DNA of 64,000 nt from Flavobacterium aquicola (GCF_003385115.1 NZ_QUNI01000005.1:190446-254445), one strand, 5' to 3'; shown: positions 53,628 to 63,282, numbered from the stretch's first letter. Made by a program: numbers and translations. The notes: a model not told the origin generated them from the letters alone.

Positions 53628-54743
53628 ATGGTGTTCAAAAAGACATATTTATATCTGCTTTTACTTTTTGTCATACTTAAATGTAATGCCCAAACTAAGG
53701 CTTTTGTAATTCATACCGTGGCGTTTTACAACTTTGAAAATTGCTATGACACTATTAATGATCCGATGACTAATGATGATGAATGGACACCAGCAGGAAC
53801 GCAGCATTGGAATAGTAAAAAATATTATCACAAACTGGAAAATTTAGCTAGAGTTTTATCTGAAATTGGTTCTGCAGAAAATCCAAATGCTCCCACCTTT
53901 ATAGGAGGTGCCGAAATCGAAAATCGAGATGTTCTTGAAGATTTAATAAAACAGCCCAAATTGATTGATAAAAATTATGGAATTATTCATTTTGATTCTC
54001 CCGATAAAAGAGGAATCGATGTTGCCTTATTGTATCAAAAAAAGCAGTTTCAGCCCACAAGTTTCAGTAATATTCCTTTGTATGTTTATAAAAAGACACA
54101 GCCCGTTAAAGATGCAGAAAAAAACGAATCGGCCGAAAATTTAGAAACCGAAGATATTATTCAGGTAAATTCTAATAATCATAGGGTTTATACGAGAGAT
54201 CAATTGCTGGTAACTGGTTTTTTAAACGGCGAAGAAATACATATTATAGTAAATCATTGGCCGTCACGAGCTGGCGGCGAAAAAAAATCAAGTCCATTTC
54301 GCGAATCTGCAGGCGCATTGAATAGGAAAATTATTGATTCTTTACAACGTATCAATCCCAATGCAAAAATTATTACGATGGGAGATTTAAACGACAGTCC
54401 ATTTAATAATAGTGTGAAAAAAGCGCTGGGAGCCAAGGGAAAAATTCAGGATACTGGAACTTTTGGAATTTACAATCCTTTCGAAGAAATGGCTAATAAA
54501 GGATTGGGAACGATTGCTTTTCGGGATGCTTGGGATATTTTTGACCAAGTTATGGTTTCAGAATCATTGCTTCAAAAAGATTATAAAACTTTCCAATATT
54601 GGAAAGCTGGAATTTATAACAAACCTTTTTTAATACAAAAAAGCGGCAAATATAAAGGATATCCGTTACGGCATTCCCTGACTGAAATTGGTTTTAGTGA
54701 CCACTTTCCAGCTTATATATATTTGATAAGGGAGAAAAAGTAA
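53628..54743 (+). CDS. Exported endonuclease/exonuclease/phosphatase (EEP) family protein
   Basis: A 371-residue protein with a signal peptide (to about residue 22, KCNAQ) and the EEP fold: VAFYNFENCYDTIND near 33, FIGGAEIENRDVLEDL near 90 (metal-binding Glu), VNHWPSRAGGE near 208 (His) and ITMGDLNDSPFN near 250 (Asp, Asn), ending SDHFPAYIYL (Asp, His). Relatives cleave DNA/RNA or phosphoesters. Exported members accompany TonB receptors with DUF5689 partners; the pair in this window lies 5 kb away on the other strand. It is divergent from the S66 peptidase gene. Confidence 0.88.
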   Translation: MVFKKTYLYLLLLFVILKCNAQTKAFVIHTVAFYNFENCYDTINDPMTNDDEWTPAGTQHWNSKKYYHKLENLARVLSEIGSAENPNAPTFIGGAEIENRDVLEDLIKQPKLIDKNYGIIHFDSPDKRGIDVALLYQKKQFQPTSFSNIPLYVYKKTQPVKDAEKNESAENLETEDIIQVNSNNHRVYTRDQLLVTGFLNGEEIHIIVNHWPSRAGGEKKSSPFRESAGALNRKIIDSLQRINPNAKIITMGDLNDSPFNNSVKKALGAKGKIQDTGTFGIYNPFEEMANKGLGTIAFRDAWDIFDQVMVSESLLQKDYKTFQYWKAGIYNKPFLIQKSGKYKGYPLRHSLTEIGFSDHFPAYIYLIREKK

Positions 54744-54745
54744 AA

Positions 54746-54781
54746 AACCGCAAGGTTCGCAAACCTGCGAATTTTGCGGTT
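54746..54781. terminator. Palindromic terminator between convergent genes (F-type repeat)
   Basis: AACCGCAAGGTTCGCA and TGCGAATTTTGCGGTT pair at 14 of 16 positions around a 4-nt loop, 2-3 nt after the EEP stop and 16 nt before the phosphodiesterase stop. It resembles the repeat at 23989-24047. Confidence 0.7.
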
Positions 54782-54797
54782 ATAACTAAAATCAATA

Positions 54798-55754
54798 TTA
54801 TAAATCGAAACGTCTTCCTTGTTCTGGAAAAATCAAATCAACGCCAAGAGGGTTTTCTTTTTTCAGCTGATCTTTAATTTTCTGAATATTTTTTAATGGC
54901 GGTTTTCTATGTGTTATGATAATTTTAAAATTTTGTAAGCTTCCTTTTCCAGCGAACTCCTCTAATTTGCCAAGTTCTTTCATTAAATGATTTGGTGTTA
55001 AATGACCATATAGTGCGTTATCAGGCTGCTCATTTGGAAACGAAACTTCAATAAAAATTCCTTTTAGCTGTTTTTCTTTAATTAATGGTGCAACAGCCTG
55101 CCATAGAGAACTTAAATCATCGCTCTTTTCTATTTCGTCCGGGCCTGTATCACCTAAATACAAAACCGCATTATCGCCATTATGAATTAAAAAAGCAGTA
55201 CTCATATAAGGATTTCCATGACTTAAAGGAAATGTTTTCACAGTCATAGATGTATTGGATATTTTGACTTCCTCTTCAAGAGGAAGGGTTTGAAAATGAT
55301 ATTTTTTTATTTGATAACCAGGACCTTCATCACCAAAATTAGCCCAGGTTTCTCCATTAAAATAGTGGTTCTCCATCATCTGCATACATTTTTTTGCAGC
55401 ATAAACTGTTTTGGAAGAATCGGCTGGAGCGTTAATTATCAAACCCGAAACATGATCTAAGTGAGCATGGGAAATAAAGTATCCTTTAATGTATTTTCGC
55501 AAAACTTCATTGGCAGAAACTGTAAAAACATTGTTTGCAACTGCCTTTTCAATTCCAGCATTTATTGTACCCGCATCGAGACAGATATAATCGTCTGTCT
55601 GCATAGGTGCAATTAAATAAGCCGAAAGGTTAGTTTCGTCAACCCCGCCTCTAACACCCAATGGAACTACTTTAAAGGCAGCTTTTTGCGCAAGTAATGG
55701 AAGTGATATCAAAAAGAGCATTACAAAGTGGAGAATAATAGATTTCATGTTCAA
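54798..55754 (-). CDS. Class II cyclic-nucleotide phosphodiesterase (periplasmic)
   Basis: A 318-residue metallo-beta-lactamase-fold protein with a signal peptide (to about 22, LPLLAQ). The motif FISHAHLDHVSGLI near residue 93 matches the class II cAMP phosphodiesterase signature H-x-H-L-D-H-x-x-G; further metal ligands are in FPLSHGNPYMSTAFLI and VLYLGDTG near 200, with ITHRKPPL near 287. Members hydrolyse 3',5'-cyclic nucleotides. As an exported enzyme it would act on external or periplasmic cyclic nucleotides, which is unusual for a signalling role and may be scavenging. Confidence 0.87.
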   Translation of the reverse strand: MNMKSIILHFVMLFLISLPLLAQKAAFKVVPLGVRGGVDETNLSAYLIAPMQTDDYICLDAGTINAGIEKAVANNVFTVSANEVLRKYIKGYFISHAHLDHVSGLIINAPADSSKTVYAAKKCMQMMENHYFNGETWANFGDEGPGYQIKKYHFQTLPLEEEVKISNTSMTVKTFPLSHGNPYMSTAFLIHNGDNAVLYLGDTGPDEIEKSDDLSSLWQAVAPLIKEKQLKGIFIEVSFPNEQPDNALYGHLTPNHLMKELGKLEEFAGKGSLQNFKIIITHRKPPLKNIQKIKDQLKKENPLGVDLIFPEQGRRFDL

Positions 55755-55968
55755 ATATGTATTATGTTTTTATTTATAAACAGATTATAAAAATACTTCC
55801 TTCTTTTTGAAAGAACGTATTTTTTTCTAAAAATTGATAACAACACAGCAGAAAACAATAATTTTACTATTGTGAAATTTTGATTTTTTAGCTTTATGGA
55901 TATCGAAGTTAATCTTAAAATAATATCTTTACACAAAAAATATAACAATTTTAACTAAAAAAGTTACA

Positions 55969-57522
55969 ATGACAACAATAGCAGATCAATTTGGAATGAA
56001 AGAGGCATTAGCGCAATTGGGCGTTAAAGCTATAAACGAAGGGACCTCGACAGGAATTAGCCATTTTTCAAGCGGAGAAATTTTAGAGAGTTTTTCACCG
56101 GTAGATGGTAAATTAATTGCTTCTGTAAAAACGAGCACACCAGCGGATTATGAAAAAGTAATGCAGACAGCGGCCGAAGCTTTCAAAACATTCCGATTGA
56201 TGCCAGCACCGCAGCGCGGGGAAATTGTACGTCAATTTGGAGATAAATTACGCCAAAATAAAGAAGCTTTAGGCAAATTAGTTTCTTACGAAATGGGTAA
56301 ATCACTGCAGGAAGGATATGGCGAAGTTCAGGAAATGATCGATATCTGTGATTTTGCAGTAGGATTATCACGCCAATTGCACGGCTTAACTATGCACTCG
56401 GAGCGTCCTGGACACAGAATGTATGAACAATACCATCCGTTGGGAATTGTGGGAATCATTTCAGCTTTTAATTTTCCGGTTGCTGTTTGGTCATGGAATA
56501 CGGCATTGGCTTGGATCTGCGGTGATGTCTGCGTTTGGAAACCATCTGAAAAAACGCCTTTATGCGGGATCGCCTGCCAAAATATCATTGCTGAGGTAAT
56601 CAGAGAAAACAATCTTCCAGAGGGGATTTCTTGTTTAATCAATGGAGATTATAAAATAGGAGAATTATTGACTGCCGATAAACGCGTTCCTTTAATTTCT
56701 GCTACGGGTTCAACTCGTATGGGTAAAATTGTGGCACAGACTGTTGCTGGCCGTTTAGGAAAATCATTATTGGAATTGGGAGGAAACAATGCCATTATTG
56801 TAACGCCGGATGCTGATATCAAAATGACCGTTATCGGAGCTGTTTTTGGAGCAGTGGGAACTGCAGGACAACGTTGTACTTCGACCCGCCGCTTGATCAT
56901 TCACGAAAGTATTTATGAAAAAGTGAAAGATGCTGTGGTTTCGGCTTACGGACAATTGAGAATTGGAAATCCATTAGACGAAAAAAATCATGTTGGACCA
57001 CTTATTGACACGCATGCAGTTGAAATGTATAACAGCGCATTAACCAAAGTTGTTGCCGAAGGTGGTAAGATTTTGGTTGAAGGAGGCGTACTTTCTGGCG
57101 AAGGATATGAAAGCGGCTGCTACGTAAAACCTGCTATTGCCGAAGCGCAAAATTCATTCGAAATTGTACAGCACGAAACTTTTGCACCAGTTTTATATTT
57201 GATTAAATATTCGGGAACTGTTGAAAATGCTATCGATGTTCAGAATGGAGTAGCACAGGGATTATCTTCGGCGATTATGACCAATAATCTTCGTGAGGCA
57301 GAACATTTCTTATCAGCAGTTGGGTCTGATTGTGGAATCGCCAATGTGAATATTGGAACTTCCGGAGCCGAAATTGGCGGTGCTTTTGGTGGAGAAAAAG
57401 AAACCGGAGGCGGTAGAGAATCCGGTTCTGATGCTTGGAAAGTATATATGAGAAGACAAACCAATACAATTAATTATACTACAAGTTTACCTTTGGCTCA
57501 AGGGATAAAATTTGATTTGTAA
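55969..57522 (+). CDS. amaB: Aldehyde dehydrogenase, ALDH7 (alpha-aminoadipic semialdehyde dehydrogenase) type
   Basis: A 517-residue NAD-dependent aldehyde dehydrogenase. The coenzyme loop is ISAFNFPVAVWSWNTALAW near 162, GSTRMGKIVA near 245, the catalytic Glu in LLELGGNNAI near 268 and the nucleophile Cys in GTAGQRCTSTRRL near 303. The N-terminal block (EILESFSPVDGKLIASVK) and the AFNFPVAVW motif are those of the antiquitin/AmaB group, which oxidises aminoadipate semialdehyde in lysine breakdown. It stands alone with a strong terminator, so operon context does not help. Confidence 0.9.
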   Translation: MTTIADQFGMKEALAQLGVKAINEGTSTGISHFSSGEILESFSPVDGKLIASVKTSTPADYEKVMQTAAEAFKTFRLMPAPQRGEIVRQFGDKLRQNKEALGKLVSYEMGKSLQEGYGEVQEMIDICDFAVGLSRQLHGLTMHSERPGHRMYEQYHPLGIVGIISAFNFPVAVWSWNTALAWICGDVCVWKPSEKTPLCGIACQNIIAEVIRENNLPEGISCLINGDYKIGELLTADKRVPLISATGSTRMGKIVAQTVAGRLGKSLLELGGNNAIIVTPDADIKMTVIGAVFGAVGTAGQRCTSTRRLIIHESIYEKVKDAVVSAYGQLRIGNPLDEKNHVGPLIDTHAVEMYNSALTKVVAEGGKILVEGGVLSGEGYESGCYVKPAIAEAQNSFEIVQHETFAPVLYLIKYSGTVENAIDVQNGVAQGLSSAIMTNNLREAEHFLSAVGSDCGIANVNIGTSGAEIGGAFGGEKETGGGRESGSDAWKVYMRRQTNTINYTTSLPLAQGIKFDL

Positions 57523-57551
57523 GTAATTTTGAAATAGAAACTATTATTATG

Positions 57552-57580
57552 GCCAGCGGTTTTAACCGCTGGCTTTTTTT
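57552..57580 (+). terminator. Terminator of the aldehyde dehydrogenase gene
   Basis: GCCAGCGGTT and AACCGCTGGC form a perfect 10-bp stem with a 2-nt loop and a following T run, 29 nt after the stop codon. Confidence 0.9.
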
Positions 57581-57603
57581 GATACTAACAAAGAGCAAAA
57601 GCT

Positions 57604-57678
57604 GTCGTTTAGCCCCGATAGTAGTGAAAATCCCTTTGTGTCGGGGTTCGACACAAAAGATTGCAACGAATAGCGGGA
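57604..57678. repeat. Dispersed hairpin repeat D3
   Basis: Third copy of the D family in the same orientation as D1. Its hairpin is TGTGTCG-GGGTT-CGACACA, which differs from D1 by one base pair changed on both arms (C-G to T-A). The flanking GATnGTAGTGRAAATCC and GATTGCAACGAATAGCGGGA motifs are kept. Confidence 0.8.
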
Positions 57679-57717
57679 CAACTGTTAATGAAATATTTAA
57701 TGTTCTGCTCCTAAAAA

Positions 57718-59007
57718 TTAATCGAGTTCAGTTTGTTCAGGCTTTGTTTTTGTGTCAAAGAAATACAAAATCAAACCTATTAAAATAATTGAGAGTCCGA
57801 TTAAACTCTCTTTTGGATGTGCTACAAAAGTGAAATAACAGATGTAAATACCAAAGGCTAAAAACACCACTGGGAAAATCCAAAAATAGTTTCCTTTGAA
57901 AATGTGTCTTTTACAGGAAGGAATTGTAAAAACCGTTGCCACTGCCAGAGTAGCCAATATTTGAAGCAAAAAGGAAGAATAGATAAAAATCTCTTCGAAT
58001 TCACCAGTCAAAATTATAGCAATTGCGATACAAGCGTGAACCCATAAAGCGATGTATGGAATGCCGTTTTTGGATTGATTCATAAAGCTCCAAAGTTTAT
58101 TTTCTTTTGAAGTTGCAAAACTTAATCGGGAGCCAATCCATAAATAACCACTAATGGTAGCAATTAATTGTGCTGCAATAAAAAAGCAAATCCATTTTGC
58201 TCCATTTAATCCTAAAAAATTCTTTGCCGCAATAGAGGCAACATCTTCTTGATTTATCAATGACGAAATTGATGCATGTTTTAAAAAAACATAATTGATT
58301 AAAATGTAAACTGAAGTCACAAACAGCGTTCCGATAAGGAGTGATTTTGGAAGATTTTTTCTTGGATTTTTTATTTCTCCAACAATATATGAAGCAGAAT
58401 TCCAGCCCGTATAAGCAAAAGAAACAAATACAAGTGAAGTCGCAAATTCGGGCATTTGAACTTCTTTTATCCAGCTATTATCAAAATTTAAACTATTTGG
58501 ACCTTGGGGAGCATAATACAATCCGAGACCAATTAAAACCAAGACAAACACAACTTTTAGTAAGGTAAAGCCGTTTTGAAAATTACTGCTCGTTTTTAAA
58601 CTAAAAGACTGCGAAAGCGTGGTTAAAATAATAATGGCTATGGCAAATTCTTTTCCTAGTTGGAGTCCAAAGATTTGTAAATATTTGCTCATCGCCAAAG
58701 CGGCCAATGCAACGGGTGCAGAAAAACCAACAATTAATGAAATCCAGCTGGTTAAATATCCAAAAAAAGGATGAAAACCGCGGGACAAATAAATATAATC
58801 GCCTCCAGATTCTTTGTAATAATTTCCTAACTCTGAATAGCAAAAAGCCCCGAACACTGCTAAAACACCGCCAATGAACCACAGTAAAATTATAGAATAG
58901 GTATTGGTCAAAGAAGCAACCTGATAGCCCAAAGAAGTAAAGATTCCTGTGCCAATCATGTTTGAAATCACTAATGCTGTGGCGGTAAGCCATGTAATCT
59001 TTTTCAA
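57718..59007 (-). CDS. APC-family amino acid permease
   Basis: A 429-residue membrane protein with about 12 hydrophobic segments. The first helix ALVISNMIGTGIFTSLGYQ has the G-T-G binding motif of the amino acid-polyamine-organocation family, and YYKESGGDYIYLSRGFHPFFGYLTSWISL is the typical loop to helix 3. VFVSFAYTGWNSASYIVGEIKNPRKNLPKSL near residue 195 is also characteristic. The substrate is unknown. It is the first gene before the TonB receptor on the same strand, but they are separated by a terminator. Confidence 0.9.
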   Translation of the reverse strand: MKKITWLTATALVISNMIGTGIFTSLGYQVASLTNTYSIILLWFIGGVLAVFGAFCYSELGNYYKESGGDYIYLSRGFHPFFGYLTSWISLIVGFSAPVALAALAMSKYLQIFGLQLGKEFAIAIIILTTLSQSFSLKTSSNFQNGFTLLKVVFVLVLIGLGLYYAPQGPNSLNFDNSWIKEVQMPEFATSLVFVSFAYTGWNSASYIVGEIKNPRKNLPKSLLIGTLFVTSVYILINYVFLKHASISSLINQEDVASIAAKNFLGLNGAKWICFFIAAQLIATISGYLWIGSRLSFATSKENKLWSFMNQSKNGIPYIALWVHACIAIAIILTGEFEEIFIYSSFLLQILATLAVATVFTIPSCKRHIFKGNYFWIFPVVFLAFGIYICYFTFVAHPKESLIGLSIILIGLILYFFDTKTKPEQTELD

Positions 59008-59028
59008 AGCTGAAAGTGTGTATTAAAT

Positions 59029-59059
59029 AAAAAAAAATGCCAAGGCAAAAACCTTGGCA
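59029..59059 (-). terminator. Terminator of the TonB receptor gene
   Basis: TGCCAAGG (59038-59045) and CCTTGGCA (59052-59059) form a perfect 8-bp stem with a 6-nt loop; the preceding A9 on the plus strand gives a U-tract on the minus strand. Confidence 0.85.
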
Positions 59060-59078
59060 AAGTAATAAAAATAATGAA

Positions 59079-61541
59079 TTATAAACGGTAACTTATTCTA
59101 GCAAAATAGTAAGCACCTGTTGTTCCCATTTGAACGGGAGCGTATTTAAATACATTGTAATAACTGTTTTCATAAACTTGTTTGTCTGGGAAAACATCAA
59201 ATAAATTATTAGCTCCCAGAATAAGCTGCATTTGAGGAATAATTTTATAAGCTACGCTTAAGTCAGTAACGATTTTTCCCCTGTGTTCCTGTTCGATTCC
59301 AAAAGGGAAACCGTTACGTGTAACTTCTCCGAAATATGTATTTCTAAGTAAAAAATTGAATTTATTCACGCCATAATTTAAAGCTAAAGTTCCTTTATGC
59401 AAGGGTGTATTTGATTCAATCAAGCTTCTTTCCTGAGGTCCGTAATAAACATCTTCCTGACCAGCAAAAATTGCCGGTATATTATTTAAAGTTTTGTCTA
59501 CTGTATTTTTATTGTAGTTGTATAACACTGAAATACCCAGATTTCCGCCTCCTAAATCCAAGTTGTAATCGGCTACAAAATCGATTCCTTTGGTTGTAGT
59601 ATTTATAGCATTAGTAAAGAAACGGCCCGTTTGTGCGCCATATTGTTCAAATATCGCTTGGAGTTCTGGAATCGGATCACCGTAAGGATCATTTCCTAAA
59701 TTTCCGGTAAGGATGATTCTATTGTCGATTTTAATTTGATAAGCATCAATCGTAAAGCTCAGTTTTTTTATTGGAGAATATACAATTCCAAAACTGTAAT
59801 TCGTTGAGGTTTCTTCTTTTAATTCTGGAATTCCAAGCTGTTTTGCGACGTCACTGTCATTTCTAAATATACCTGAATTTAATAATTTTCCATCTACAAC
59901 ATCGGTGGCAATATTGTTGAAATAGTGCTGCTGCAAAGAAGGAGCTCTAAATCCTGTACTCGCCGAACCGCGAACAAAAAAGTTGTCTGTAATTTTATAT
60001 TTAGCTGAAAGTTTACCATTTGTAGTGTTTCCAAAATCGGTATAGTTTTCGAAACGAAGCGCACCGCTAACTAAAAATTTATCGGTAATATTTAATTCCG
60101 TATCAGCATAAACAGCAAAACTGTTTCGGGATTCATTTACAACATTCAAAGGAGAAAAACCAGGGAAAGACTGCGCTCCGCCATTTTCATAAGAAGCTGG
60201 TTCGCCTTGCTCAATTTGATAATTTTCATACCTGAATTCTGCACCAAAGGCTACGTTTAATCCTTTCAAAACAGAATCGAAGGAGCGAGAAGCATCAGTA
60301 TTTATCGTGTTTTGCATAAACGAGTGACTTCCTGCATCAAAATTAGTTGGACTCGCTGCTCCTAAGGAAACATTATTAGTATTGTTTACTTCGTATTTGA
60401 AATCGTTAGATCCATACGTATTACTAAAGTCTAATTTCCAATCGCTCAATTTAAATTTTATACCAGAAATTAAGGAAAGATCCAGAATATTTGACTTTAA
60501 TTCGGGCTGAAAACCATTCGGAAATATTTCCGGGACTACATTTCCTGTTTCGCTTGGCAACCGTCTAAAACCATAACCGGTTCCATTTTTTTTATTGAAA
60601 CCGCCTGCAGCGTAAAATTCAATATTTTCGTTTATTGGTACGGCTGTATTTAAAAAACCCTGAATGTTTTGAATTTTGGCATCGCCCACCTGGAAATTAA
60701 AATCATCTCGATGTAACCCTTTGGCAGCAAGCAAATCATCGTCTATTTTACGAGAAGCAGCAGGGGCTTCAGCAAAATCGTAAGCAAAATAATTATCATA
60801 AGCCGATTGGTCAAAAATAATCAGGTTGTGATTTTGAGAACGATTGGTATTTTCCCGATTGTTAAACTCAGCTGTTAAATTGATAAAACCACCTTTATCG
60901 CCCAGTTTATGACCATAATTCAAATTTAAATTGGTTGTTTCGCCATCATTACGGGAAGTTTGTCCGTAAGTGGCATTAGCTTCCAGTCCTGAGTTTTCTT
61001 TTAAAACTAAATTGATTACTCCTGCAATTGCATCCGAACCGTACTGAGCTGCTGCACCATCTCGTAAAACCTCAATCCGTTTGATCGCCGAAGCTGGAAT
61101 AGCACTTAAATCAGTTCCAACCGAACCATTTCCAACCGTATTTTGATAGTTTACCAATGAGGTTGTGTGTCTTCTTTTGCCATTAATCAAAACCAAAGTC
61201 TGGTCTGGACCCAAACCTCTCAGCGATGCAGGATCAATATGTTCCGTCCCGTCCGAAGCCGATTGCCTGTTCGAATTAAAAGCAGGAATCATATATGTCA
61301 AGATATCGTTGATACTTGTTTGCGGTGTTACATTTTTGATTTTTGCCAAGTTAATGACATCGATAGGAACTGGAGTTTCAAGCTTACTTTTACTTGGATT
61401 CCTGCTTCCTACAATAATAATTTCATCTAAATTGTTTTGTTTTGAACTTAAACTGTCCTTTTCTTGAGCATTCTGCGAAAAAGCCTGATTAGCCGAAAAA
61501 AGTATAAGAGCAGTAAAGCTCAATTGTAAAATTCTTTTCAT
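59079..61541 (-). CDS. TonB-dependent receptor
   Basis: An 820-residue outer-membrane receptor, taking the start at 61541 (MKRILQLSFTALILFSANQAFSQ), which gives a proper signal peptide; the open frame runs 25 codons further upstream. A TonB-box-like IIVGSRNPSKS is followed by the plug (VPIDVINLAKIKNV, SLRGLGPDQTLVLINGKRRHT, RIEVLRDGAAAQYGSDAIAGVINLVL) and a beta-barrel ending GAYYFARISYRL with the terminal aromatic-rich strand. It lacks the carboxypeptidase-like domain of the other receptor, so it is of the classical siderophore/vitamin type. No transport partner is adjacent. Confidence 0.92.
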   Translation of the reverse strand: MKRILQLSFTALILFSANQAFSQNAQEKDSLSSKQNNLDEIIIVGSRNPSKSKLETPVPIDVINLAKIKNVTPQTSINDILTYMIPAFNSNRQSASDGTEHIDPASLRGLGPDQTLVLINGKRRHTTSLVNYQNTVGNGSVGTDLSAIPASAIKRIEVLRDGAAAQYGSDAIAGVINLVLKENSGLEANATYGQTSRNDGETTNLNLNYGHKLGDKGGFINLTAEFNNRENTNRSQNHNLIIFDQSAYDNYFAYDFAEAPAASRKIDDDLLAAKGLHRDDFNFQVGDAKIQNIQGFLNTAVPINENIEFYAAGGFNKKNGTGYGFRRLPSETGNVVPEIFPNGFQPELKSNILDLSLISGIKFKLSDWKLDFSNTYGSNDFKYEVNNTNNVSLGAASPTNFDAGSHSFMQNTINTDASRSFDSVLKGLNVAFGAEFRYENYQIEQGEPASYENGGAQSFPGFSPLNVVNESRNSFAVYADTELNITDKFLVSGALRFENYTDFGNTTNGKLSAKYKITDNFFVRGSASTGFRAPSLQQHYFNNIATDVVDGKLLNSGIFRNDSDVAKQLGIPELKEETSTNYSFGIVYSPIKKLSFTIDAYQIKIDNRIILTGNLGNDPYGDPIPELQAIFEQYGAQTGRFFTNAINTTTKGIDFVADYNLDLGGGNLGISVLYNYNKNTVDKTLNNIPAIFAGQEDVYYGPQERSLIESNTPLHKGTLALNYGVNKFNFLLRNTYFGEVTRNGFPFGIEQEHRGKIVTDLSVAYKIIPQMQLILGANNLFDVFPDKQVYENSYYNVFKYAPVQMGTTGAYYFARISYRL

Positions 61542-61616
61542 TTGTTGGTATTTATTGTTTTTTATTGATCCTATATTATTGCTTGGTGTATTCGCGATCG
61601 AGTTGATTAGATTCAT

Positions 61617-61932
61617 TTAAAACAATAACCCTCTGAAATTGGGTATTAAATGTTTTTACTCATTTAAATGGCAGGGAGAAAGTTTATTTTTCGTATTCTC
61701 CATACTTCATAATTACAGTATAGAATATTAACTCTATAAATTTGGTCAAATTTATAATGCAAAATTTGTGATTTTTCCTCCAACTACAAAATAAATAATC
61801 ATAAAAAACCATTTATTCTTGTTATATTGTTGGTATACAGTTATTTGTTATTCTTGTGTAACTGTGTTAAATGGTGCTTCGGCATCAAAACGATATTTAT
61901 AATCTGTATCTTAAACTTTATTTTTTGGCATA
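61617..61932. other. Intergenic region upstream of the TonB receptor
   Basis: AT-rich, with no gene, clear promoter box or repeat that I can support. A 5' regulatory leader for the receptor would lie in the part next to 61541. Confidence 0.4.
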
Positions 61933-61967
61933 AAAAAACGGCTTGTTTTCATTAACAAGCCGTTTTT
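61933..61967 (-). terminator. Terminator of the outer-membrane-like protein gene
   Basis: AAAACGGCTTGTT and AACAAGCCGTTTTT form a 13-bp stem with a 6-nt loop, 17 nt beyond the stop on the minus strand. It would work in both directions. Confidence 0.9.
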
Positions 61968-61983
61968 ATTTGAAATTTAATTC

Positions 61984-62508
61984 TTAATCCAAATTAAATG
62001 AAGCTCCAATACTAAACGTAACCTGATTGTTCAAATGATCAAATACATCTTTGTTGTCGCTATATTTTGCAATTGGGAATCCAAGTTCGGTAAAAACACC
62101 AAAGCCATCCGTAAAAAAGTAACGTCCTCCCACATGACCTCCAAAATTGTGTAATCCTAAACTTAGACCTGGGTAAACATCTAATTCTTTTACGCCAATT
62201 ACACTGCTCAAATTCGCATTAATTCTAAATTTTGTATCAAAACGATCTTGAAATTCAGGTTTTTCATCAGCATAAGTATTTGCTCCATAAATACCTGAAA
62301 ATTCATCTACTCCCAATAAATAAGTAAATACAAATCCATAAGAGAAATTTTCACCAAGACCAAAATCAGCCGATCCTTGGATTCCTGAACCGCCGTCTTG
62401 TAAGTTGGCACCAATATTAATTTTCGAATCTCCTTTTCCTTTAAAGGCTTGCTGTGCATTTGTTATTCCAAAAGTAACTAAGAATAAAACTGTAATAATT
62501 TTTCTCAT
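61984..62508 (-). CDS. DUF6646-like outer-membrane beta-barrel protein
   Basis: A 174-residue protein with a signal peptide (ITVLFLVTFGITNAQ), using the ATG at 62508. The mature part alternates short strands (INIGANLQDGGSGIQGSADFG, FSYGFVFTYLLGV, RFRINANL-type, DVYPGLSLGLHNFGGHVGGRYF) and ends FSIGASFNLD with the aromatic near the end, typical of a small 8-stranded outer-membrane barrel. It matches what I recall of DUF6646. The function is unknown. It is 42 nt downstream of a phosphatase gene on the same strand and may be co-transcribed with it. Confidence 0.75.
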   Translation of the reverse strand: MRKIITVLFLVTFGITNAQQAFKGKGDSKINIGANLQDGGSGIQGSADFGLGENFSYGFVFTYLLGVDEFSGIYGANTYADEKPEFQDRFDTKFRINANLSSVIGVKELDVYPGLSLGLHNFGGHVGGRYFFTDGFGVFTELGFPIAKYSDNKDVFDHLNNQVTFSIGASFNLD

Positions 62509-62550
62509 TGCTGATAATGTAAATAGAATTTTTTTGGGCAAATATACTAT

Positions 62551-63282
62551 TTAGATTCTATTCCGTCCTTTTTCTGTAGGATATAAACTTGGTAAAGGTT
62601 CGCTTTGCCAAAACTCTTTGGTATCGACGTCAAGTATTGTTAGTGATCCTTTGAAAGCTGCGCTGGTATCAATATTCCATACATTTGCTTTTTGTACTGG
62701 AACTGTTTCTCCAATGCGGGATACAGGTGTGTGACCAATGTAGATTTCATTGTACAGCGTAAATCGTTTGGGATAGTAGGGATGATCCGATTTCATTTTT
62801 GGATCTAATGACAATGCGGTTTCCCAGAGTGTTCTGTCCCAATAGAACAGCTTCGGAAAATATTCATAATCTACACCATTTATGTTCGTAAAACCTGCAT
62901 GAATGAACATTCTGTTGTGTTCATCTAAATAATAATCTTTTAGAGACTCTAAAAACTCGACATGCCTTTTTTTTGTTTCGCTGTCTACACTTTCATAAGC
63001 CAAAACAGTAGCTTCTCCTCCATGCTGATACCATTGTTCATTATCCTTATTATCGGCGAGCCATTCTCTCAGCAGTTCATCATGGTTTCCGCGAATACAG
63101 ATAACACTGTGAGTTTTTTGTAATGCAATCAAAAAATCAATTACTTGCGGAGACTGGCTCCAGCCATCTACATAATCGCCCAAAAAAATGAGTTTATCTT
63201 TTGTACTTACGTTTGCTCTTTCCAGGATTTGATGCAAGGCTCTCAAACCTCCATGAATGTCTCCTATTACTAATGTTCTCAT
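62551..63282 (-). CDS. PPP-type metallophosphoesterase
   Basis: A 243-residue phosphatase with GDIHGG (residues 7-12, metal-binding Asp and His), GDYVDGWSQSPQV near 36, RGNHDELLREW near 59, and late histidines in MFIHAGF and YIGHTPV. These are the PPP-family motifs shared by bacterial serine/threonine phosphatases and PrpE-like diadenosine tetraphosphatases. It is cytoplasmic. Which substrate is used (phosphoprotein or Ap4A) cannot be told. It is upstream of the outer-membrane-like gene on the same strand. Confidence 0.9.
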   Translation of the reverse strand: MRTLVIGDIHGGLRALHQILERANVSTKDKLIFLGDYVDGWSQSPQVIDFLIALQKTHSVICIRGNHDELLREWLADNKDNEQWYQHGGEATVLAYESVDSETKKRHVEFLESLKDYYLDEHNRMFIHAGFTNINGVDYEYFPKLFYWDRTLWETALSLDPKMKSDHPYYPKRFTLYNEIYIGHTPVSRIGETVPVQKANVWNIDTSAAFKGSLTILDVDTKEFWQSEPLPSLYPTEKGRNRI

